Origin: Diphasiastrum complanatum
Lineage: Eukaryota; Streptophyta; Lycopodiopsida; Lycopodiales; Lycopodiaceae
Length of the DNA: 64,000 bases
Reading direction: 5' to 3'
Assembly (NCBI GenBank): GCA_029204225.1
Contig: CM055102.1
Location: 18,140,937-18,204,936, forward strand
The notes beneath the pieces were generated by a model. That model was not told the DNA's origin. It made no database searches and worked only from the letters and a program-made list of their open reading frames with translations. This document shows positions 57,701-64,000 of the stretch, piece after piece. Position 1 is the stretch's first letter; every line of letters starts with the position of its first letter. The position numbers and the translations under genes were made by a program.

Positions 57701-58410
57701 CACTTTGAGGTCTCACATCATTCTCTTAGGCCATAAGCTATGACATACATGTGTAGATAGATAAGTTTATGAATATATGCATGTTCAACTGTAAGTGGCT
57801 TCACCCTTAAAGTACCTTACTTTCAAACACCAAACATCTTTTACAGTCTTTCAAGGCACACTTTGAGATCTCACATCATTCTCTTAGGCCATCTTTCTCT
57901 TAGGCCATGGGCTGTGACTTACATGTGTAGATAGATAAGTTTATGAATATATATGCATGTTGTCGTGCGACGGCGGAGTGCGGAGGAATCTATCCCTTTG
58001 TACAAAAAGTTGTAGTCAACTTCTCACACCACACAAAATTCAAATCCCTACTTTAGTCTTGACACTCCACGTTCTAGTACCTAATCATCATCGCCTTATC
58101 TATCTCATTCCTGCAAATTACACTCAACTCGCTTTCGCCGTACTCATCGTCTGCACTAGGTTATTATTTTTGTTTTATATCAAAAATATACGCTTGCACA
58201 TATAATCCTTGCATTAGAGCGAACTTAGAACATGATTAATTGCATATCACATACATCACAATGCAGCTCCTTTCAGCTATAATTCTAGTGGTCTTAATCT
58301 TCTTTTCTACCAGTTGTGTGCAGGATCATTTGGTGGTGTCAGCGCAGATAGTGTATCTGCAATGGTACACGCACGATACACCTTACAGTGGACCTAATTC
58401 ATCTTCCATA
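54733..58410. repeat. Right arm of the inverted duplication
   Basis: Inverse of 19251-22945. It carries the same remnants in reverse order, including the primer site inverse at 55803-55814 and the tandem repeats at about 57600-57950. It ends within the dirigent coding region at 58410. Confidence 0.9.
58240..58410 (+). pseudogene. Truncated dirigent gene copy
   Basis: The first 57 codons match the dirigent gene at 19421-19251 with two or three substitutions (STSCVQDH; QWYTHDTPYSG). The signal peptide is intact. Coding homology stops at 58410, where copia C5 sequence starts. The frame reads on into copia DNA out of phase, so no functional dirigent protein can be made. It marks the end of the inverted duplication. 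Confidence 0.9.
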
Positions 58411-61400
58411 GTGCAGTCTTCATCAGAGACAAGTCAAGAGGCAAGGGAAAAGGACAACAACACTTCAAGAAGGACAAAGCCAAAGAAGGTGGTGAGGATC
58501 ATTCCTCACAAGCTGCAACATCCAGTGGCAAGAAGAAGTTGTCAAAGATCAAGCATTTTTTCTGTGGCAAGAAAGGACACTATGCATCAAACTGTTTCAA
58601 GAAGAAGAACCAATCTAAGCAAGCTAACCTTACTAATGAGGATGAGTGTGAGGGTGTAGAGAGTGAAAGAGAAGATTCATTAATGATGTCTACTTTTTCA
58701 TCTTTTCCTTTTAAGAATGAAGAAGACTGGTGGATAGATAGCGGGGCTAGTTCCCATATGTCTAGTTCTAAGAACTCTTTCACTAATCTCATGCCATATC
58801 TAGGTGCAAAAAGATCAATCTATACTGCTAATGATGTAGAGTGTAGGATTGAAGGAATAGGAAGCATTCCATTGCATGCATCATCATCAAAATCTTTTTG
58901 CTTACATGATGTATTGTATGTACCTAGATTGACCAAGAATCTCAATAGTGTAGGACAGTTGTTTGATAGTGGATTGGATGTCAAGTTTCAAGTTGACAAG
59001 TGTATAATCTCAAGAGAAAATGAAGTTATTGCTAGAGGATCTAGAATTGGTAAGTTGTACAAACTAGATTCTAGGTAGAGTGCTAACATTTCAGATATTG
59101 CTTATGAGACCAAGGTTTTATAGGAGGATTTGTGGCACAAGAGATTGGGTCATCCCAATTTCAAAGACATGCAATCTATGGTCAAAGAAGGAAAAGTTGT
59201 TGGTCTACCAAAGACACTGTCAAAGGAGCTTCTACCTTGTGAAGCTTGTGTGCTGGCAAAGTCACACAAAAGGCCTTTTCCTAGATCGAGTATCAAGACA
59301 AAGCAACCATTTGAGCTTGTACACTCTGATCAACTAAGAGCAAAGGAGGAGCCAACTGCTTTGTCTCTTTTGTAGATGATTATACAAGATATTCTTGGAT
59401 CTATATGTTGTCTTCAAAAGCCATGGTCTATGATGTTTTTCTTACTTTCAAAGCTTATGTAGAGAAGCAGTTTCCTTTCAAGTTAAATGCTTTAATAAGT
59501 GATAGTGGAGGAGAATAAACTTCCAATAAGTTTAAAGACTTTTGTGAGAGAGAGGGTATTCAAAGAGAGTTTTCTTGTCCATATACTCCTCAGCAAAATG
59601 GAGTTGTTGAGAGAAAAAATAGAACTTTGTGTGAATGTGCAAAAGCCATTAGGCTAGAAGCTTCTCTGCCAAAAGAATTTTGGGGAGAGGCAGTTGCATG
59701 TGCAAACTATTTTTGTAATAGGCTTCCAAATCTTGCAATAGGAGGAAAGACACCATTTGAGATGTTGTATAAGAAAAAGCCTAAGGGAGGTCATCTTAGG
59801 ATTTTTGGCTGTGTATGCTTTGTGCATGTGCCTCTAGAAACTAGGAAGAAGGAAGATCCTAGTGCAGTAAAAGGAATTTTTGTAGGATATGCATCCATAA
59901 AAAAGCATACAAGATTTATTTGCCCTCTACTGACAAAAATGTTGTTAGTAGAGATGTGATCTAGCTTGGATGATGCATAGATCAAGGAGACTCATGCAAG
60001 ATCAATCATCAATCTTGATGTTGTTCAAGAAGAGGTGAGGCCGAGGCTTGAGGAGGAGCAAATTCAAGCTACCACACCCAGAAGATCTACACGAGCAAGA
60101 TCTGAGCCAAGCAGGCTCACATATGATGAAGAAGGAAGGCAAGTGGATGGTGAAACTTCTTATCATGCACTTTTTATATCAGATGAAGAGCCTAAGGATG
60201 TCCAAGAAGCTTTTCAAGCCAAGGAGTGGGTTGAAGCAATGACCCAAGAATTTGAAGCCTTGATGTCAAATAACACATAGGAGCTTGTGGAGCCACCAAA
60301 AAACATGAATGTGATTGGATGTAAGTGGGTATTCCGAATCAAGTATAATCATGATGGATCTATCAATAAGTATAAAGCAAGACTTTGTGCCAAAGGCTAC
60401 TCACAGGTCAAAGGTCTTGACTATGAAGATACCTTTGCACCAGTTGCAAAGATGGTAACAATTCAATACTCATCTCTCTTGCATGTTTTCACAAATGGAG
60501 TATGTTCCAGCTTGATGTTTCTAATGCATTTCTCAATGGTTACCTTGAGGAGGAGATTTATATGGAGCAGCCTCCAGGTTTTGTGAAGGAAGGTGATGAA
60601 TCAAAAGTTTGTCTTTTGTTCAAAAGTCTATATGGACTGAAACAGGCACCAAGGTCTTGGTATGCAAGGCTCAATTCCTATCTCATATCACTCGGATTTT
60701 GTTTAAGTGAATATGACCCTTCTCTGTATTATAATGGTACTGAGTTTAAGATGCAAGACTTAGGAGTTCTTCACTATATTCTAGGCCTTGAAATAGATTT
60801 TTGGAAAGGTCATGCATTTATAAGCCAAAGTAGATATGCACTTTCCATGCTCAGGAAATTCCATATGGAGAACTGTAAAGGCATAGATACACCTATGGAG
60901 CACACTGTAAAAGTTCCTATTAAAAATGATGAGAAATCCTTTGAGGACATCACTCTTTATAGGAGTCTTATTGGCTCACTTATTTGGTTAACGATGACTA
61001 GGCCTGATCTAAGCTAAGCTTTTGTGTTCATAAGCTAAGTCAACACATGCAAGATTCAAAGTTATATCATTGGAACTTGGCTAAAAGAGTCTTGAGGTTT
61101 ATATCTTCTACCTTGGATTATGGACTATTCTATGAATGAGAAGATCTAACTTTGATTACTTTTTCAGATTCAGATTTTGCAGGAGACAAGTTGGATAGGA
61201 AATTCACAAGTGCTTACACTATATTTCTTGGAGGAAATTTGGTTTCTTGGCTATCAAAGAAACAGGCAACCAGAAGGCTACTTTTGGAGCTAAAGTGTTA
61301 TGCAGATGAAGATTTACCAATTATCAAGAATGATAACATTTCTGCTCAGGCTCTTGCAAATAATCCAGTCTTTCATGCAAGGAACAATCATACTGAAGTG

Positions 61401-61571
61401 GCTCATCATTTTGTAAGAGAAAAAGTCATTGGGAGAGAGATCTCATTGGAGGATGTTTCATCTTCAGATTGTGTTGCAAATCTTCTCACCAAGCCTCTAC
61501 TCAAGAATGTATTTATGAAGATGAGGTCTAACCTTGGCAAAATTTTGAGGTCTACGTTGATAGGAACATAA
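58411..61571 (+). pseudogene. Ty1/copia C5 gag-pol, 5' truncated
   Basis: It begins in Gag just before the knuckle (HFFCGKKGHYASNC, about 58555; first Cys replaced by Phe). Protease: WWIDSGASSHMSSS (about 58730). Pre-integrase: LWHKRLGHPN and CEACVLAKSHKRPF. Integrase: ELVHSDQ (first Asp), LISDSGGE then a stop, PQQNGVVERKNRTL with Glu, and [40 protein letters not shown] and LYGLKQAPRSWYARL. Then NGTEFKMQDLGVLHYILGLE, in which the segment containing YVDD is deleted (about 30 residues). RNase H: SDSDFAGD.LDRKFTSAY and TKPLLKN. Stops near 59076, 59372, 59516 and 60278. The 5' LTR and most of Gag are absent. Confidence 0.9.
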
Positions 61572-61795
61572 TTTTTAAGGAGGAGTGTGAAGATTATTAA
61601 AATATTATCTTCCTATCTTGAGTTTGGGGTCATGTCCATGGTGATTTCCACTAAAATTCATATTGTACATAAAAGGAGTGTGAATTGAGCATATATCCTT
61701 CTCATGTAGCTCGGATTTGAGTTAGATAGGTTCAATTATGATGACATGTAGATGTTTAGATAGCATGCAAAGTTCTATTGTATGCATGCAAGCCA

Positions 61796-62449
61796 TGTGA
61801 AGGATTTCAGATCATTCAAGATCCAATCCATGTCCCAAATCTTTGGTTACAATAAGGAGCAAACCAACAATCCTGCCAATGTAGAAAAATCAGCATCTAC
61901 ATACAAAATGAGATACAAACTCTAAGAGATATTGATCAAACATGAACAAAAACATAAAATATGTTTGCAGTCCATACAATTACAGTAGCCTACTGTATTT
62001 CACACATGTGAAACCGAAAATAGCAATAAATGAGCATTCTACACACAAGATTGCAAGATAACACCAAGATAGTGCACCAATGAGTAGTAGAACCCAAAGA
62101 GAACCATGTATGATGATGAAATGAGAGATAGAAGAGAGAAGATGTGTCTCTCCACGAGTTACATCCTTTTATAGAGTTTTCAAACCCTATTTGGCCACTT
62201 GGCTTTCTCTCCAAAATGTAAACCCTACTATTTTTGGGTCTAGATTCAATGTACCCAAAGTTCAAATTTGAATCTCTCTCAAACTCGACTACCAACTTTC
62301 CCACACTTTCCAAAAGTGTTTATTGAATGTATTTTAAACTAATATAACTTCAAAAAGTTTGTCTCTAAGTCTAAAATGAGTTTTGGCCTCTTATTGACAA
62401 TTAACCAAAATATGAATAAACTAGACTAAACTAGTTGAAATCTCTCACA
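61796..62449 (-). mobile_element. Solo LTR nested in the C5 LTR
   Basis: 654 bp, about 95% identical by eye to 39614-40261. Flanks AGCCA on the left and AACCA on the right are probable target duplications with one difference. Absence of internal sequence indicates recombination between two LTRs. Confidence 0.75.
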
Positions 62450-62699
62450 AACCACATGCAATCAGTGCATGCAACATGCAAAGTAGTTTCTGTGATCTAC
62501 ACATGTCTAGGCAGTTTTATGAGTTGACATGCGGTACATGCAACATCCATGCATGCAGTTACACATGTGGATCTTTGTAGGTGGATTAGTTCAGTTAAGT
62601 GGACTTTTCATGCAACTCCATTGTAGGAATTCGAGTCTCTCTCATGTAGGAAAAACTGGGCATGTTTTGCTATATTTGTGAATATTGAGATTTTGGTGT

Positions 62700-62974
62700 T
62701 TTGGACTCATTCTCTCTCTACCCGAGCTTTCTATACTTGATTTTCTATCTCTACCCGAGAGCAGCCTCTTTTATCCATACTAAACACTTAGAATTATTTC
62801 TAACATTCATTTCTCATAGTGAAGAGTTATATTTTTTCATCAGATGTATGTCATTGTGCTCTTGCCTTAGATTTTTCAAGCATATTGTTCTTTGATCAAT
62901 CTTGTGCAATCAGAACACCTCAGTAAGATCCTGTAGGGTGTGTGGTGAAGTTCACACGTGCTAAAAACTTCACA
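62700..62974. other. Remainder of C5 LTR, no gene
   Basis: Non-coding LTR sequence. Short frames here lack motifs. Confidence 0.5.
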
Positions 62975-62984
62975 ATCCTTCCCA

Positions 62985-63360
62985 TGTTCATCTAAGAAAT
63001 TTCCAATTTTTTCAAATCCTGATAGTCTTACCGAAGCGGCCAAAAGATCATTGCAAATGTCTTGTGAAGACCAACTACCACCTACAGTGGTTGGTCAACC
63101 AAAAAAAAGAAGACCTAAGAAATAGGCGAAGCAACTAGACAAAAAAAAAAAAAATAAAGCAAAGAAGCTGAGGAAGAAAGGATGAAACTTAAGCAAAAAA
63201 TGAGTCAGATCGATCTTGATCAAAAGAAACTCTCTGGAGCAATGATAGTTGAATCACCTCCTATGAAGCCCGAAGAGATCCGAAAGTAATGGATCAAAAG
63301 AAAGAGCTGCAGAAAAAGAAAGATGAAGACAACCGTGAACCTGCAAAATAAAACGAGATG
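62985..63360 (+). pseudogene. Second copy of the gypsy G1 coiled-coil region
   Basis: Closely matches the inverse of 10150-10490. It has the same helical stretch (EEERMKLKQKMSQIDLDQKK) and VESPPMKPEEI block, with stops. Homology ends near 63360. C5 with its LTR lies directly upstream, so C5 was probably inserted in this gypsy copy. Confidence 0.75.
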
Positions 63361-63437
63361 TGGGATGACAACGATGGCAATGAGTACATGATTAGTACGT
63401 CATTCATCCAAAGGATGATTTTTTTCATAATGAGTAT

Positions 63438-63758
63438 TTGGATCATATGAAAATCCATAATAGAGTTTTGCTAGAGTTGCGAATTCAATGTTGTAGAGAA
63501 ACAAGAATGGTCTTTGATGAAAGTAAAGCTTCTGATGCGCTACGCAAATATGAACATAACTTTCAATTGTCATTTCAAATGGGATTAGTTTGTTGGGAAT
63601 TGCAAGACACAACATTCACGATGTGGGAAAAACAAGAGTTGAAGGAGCAAAACACAAGCAAGTCTCGGGATGACCCCTCAATCCTTTTGAAAGCCAAAGA
63701 GCGCAAGATTGATGTTTCCATCAAATCACTACCAGATGACATGAAAGTAACCATTTAA
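63438..63758 (+). CDS. Unrecognised ORF, possibly an exon of a partial gene
   Basis: A 106-codon frame with an ordinary amino-acid mix (FDESKASDALRKYEHNF; ISIKSLP-like VSIKSLPDDMKVTI). Past the stop the same frame goes on as KSIQGFKDKNLILSI, then another stop, then KAKDLSLDKISNEFVAY. This may be a decayed retroelement Gag or a host exon. I recognise no family, and the window ends soon after. Confidence 0.3.
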   Translation: MDHMKIHNRVLLELRIQCCRETRMVFDESKASDALRKYEHNFQLSFQMGLVCWELQDTTFTMWEKQELKEQNTSKSRDDPSILLKAKERKIDVSIKSLPDDMKVTI

Positions 63759-64000
63759 AAATCTATTCAAGGATTTAAAGACAAAAACTTGATTCTATCA
63801 ATTTAGTCAAGAGTCAAAGCAAAGGATCTTTCATTGGACAAAATTTCAAATGAGTTTGTTGCGTACTAAATCTGCTATTTGATTGTCATTCTTTTTAAAT
63901 TTACATCAAATTTAAAAGTTATTTTTGTCTTTCTAATAGTGCTAATCATGGATTCTTTTATAATCATAAAACTTACGGTCTAATTAAAGAACAAATGATG

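Larger units (their letters stand above)
61586..62974 (+). repeat. 3' LTR of C5, split by a nested LTR
   Basis: A purine tract AAGGAGGAG precedes TGTGAAGATTATT at 61586. The other end is AAAACTTCACA at 62974. Ends form the inverted repeat TGTGAAG/CTTCACA. Without the nested LTR (61796-62449) its length is about 735 bp. Confidence 0.75.

Overview
The window looks like repeat-rich nuclear DNA of a land plant. It is AT-rich and full of broken LTR retrotransposons of typical plant kinds: Ty1/copia with the initiator-Met tRNA primer site, and Ty3/gypsy with a tRNA-Asp-like primer site and FIDD/FLDD reverse transcriptases. It contains one clearly intact cellular gene, a dirigent protein. The species cannot be fixed from the sequence.

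Layout. 0-2.3 kb: microsatellites and remnants of a copia and a gypsy reverse transcriptase. 2.3-6 kb: a decayed transposase gene (copy 1) tail-to-tail with a second gene, then simple-sequence and foldback repeats. 6.9-12.9 kb: a degraded minus-strand gypsy element. 13.5-17.8 kb: a plus-strand copia element (C1) with an unusual tandem array in its leader. 18.9-19.4 kb: the dirigent gene. 19.25-22.95 kb and 54.73-58.41 kb: two arms of an inverted duplication that includes the 5' part of the dirigent gene. The roughly 32 kb between the arms holds a multi-gene non-retroviral region (23.3-33.2 kb), copia fragments C2 and C3, a gypsy element broken by other sequences (38.2-47.5 kb), copia C4, a retroelement with a large non-pol ORF (47.6-52.1 kb) and a chimeric copia fragment. 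58.4-63 kb: copia C5, whose 3' LTR carries a nested solo LTR. The last kilobase is a second copy of part of the 6.9-12.9 kb gypsy element.

The most interesting region is 23.3-33.2 kb. Four genes lie in +,-,+,- order: (1) a DDE transposase whose D, D, CxxC, HxxxxH and E residues match RAG1 in order and nearly in spacing; (2) a convergent gene of unknown function, also found beside transposase copy 1; (3) a divergent histone H3 (147 aa) that keeps the canonical tail start and the HAKRVTIMPKD core, overlapping a Pro-rich, Ulp1-like (C48) protease reading region; (4) a convergent gene ending in a ubiquitin-like segment. The promoter between genes 2 and 3 and an intron of gene 3 contain 67-71 bp palindromic modules with ATATCGG...GCGC arms. 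The same module occurs as an exact 80-bp-period triplet in the C1 copia leader. Whether the four genes form one mobile element is inference: no terminal inverted repeats were identified.

Most coding sequences here are pseudogenes with stops or frameshifts. Exon limits are read by eye from splice signals and protein continuity.
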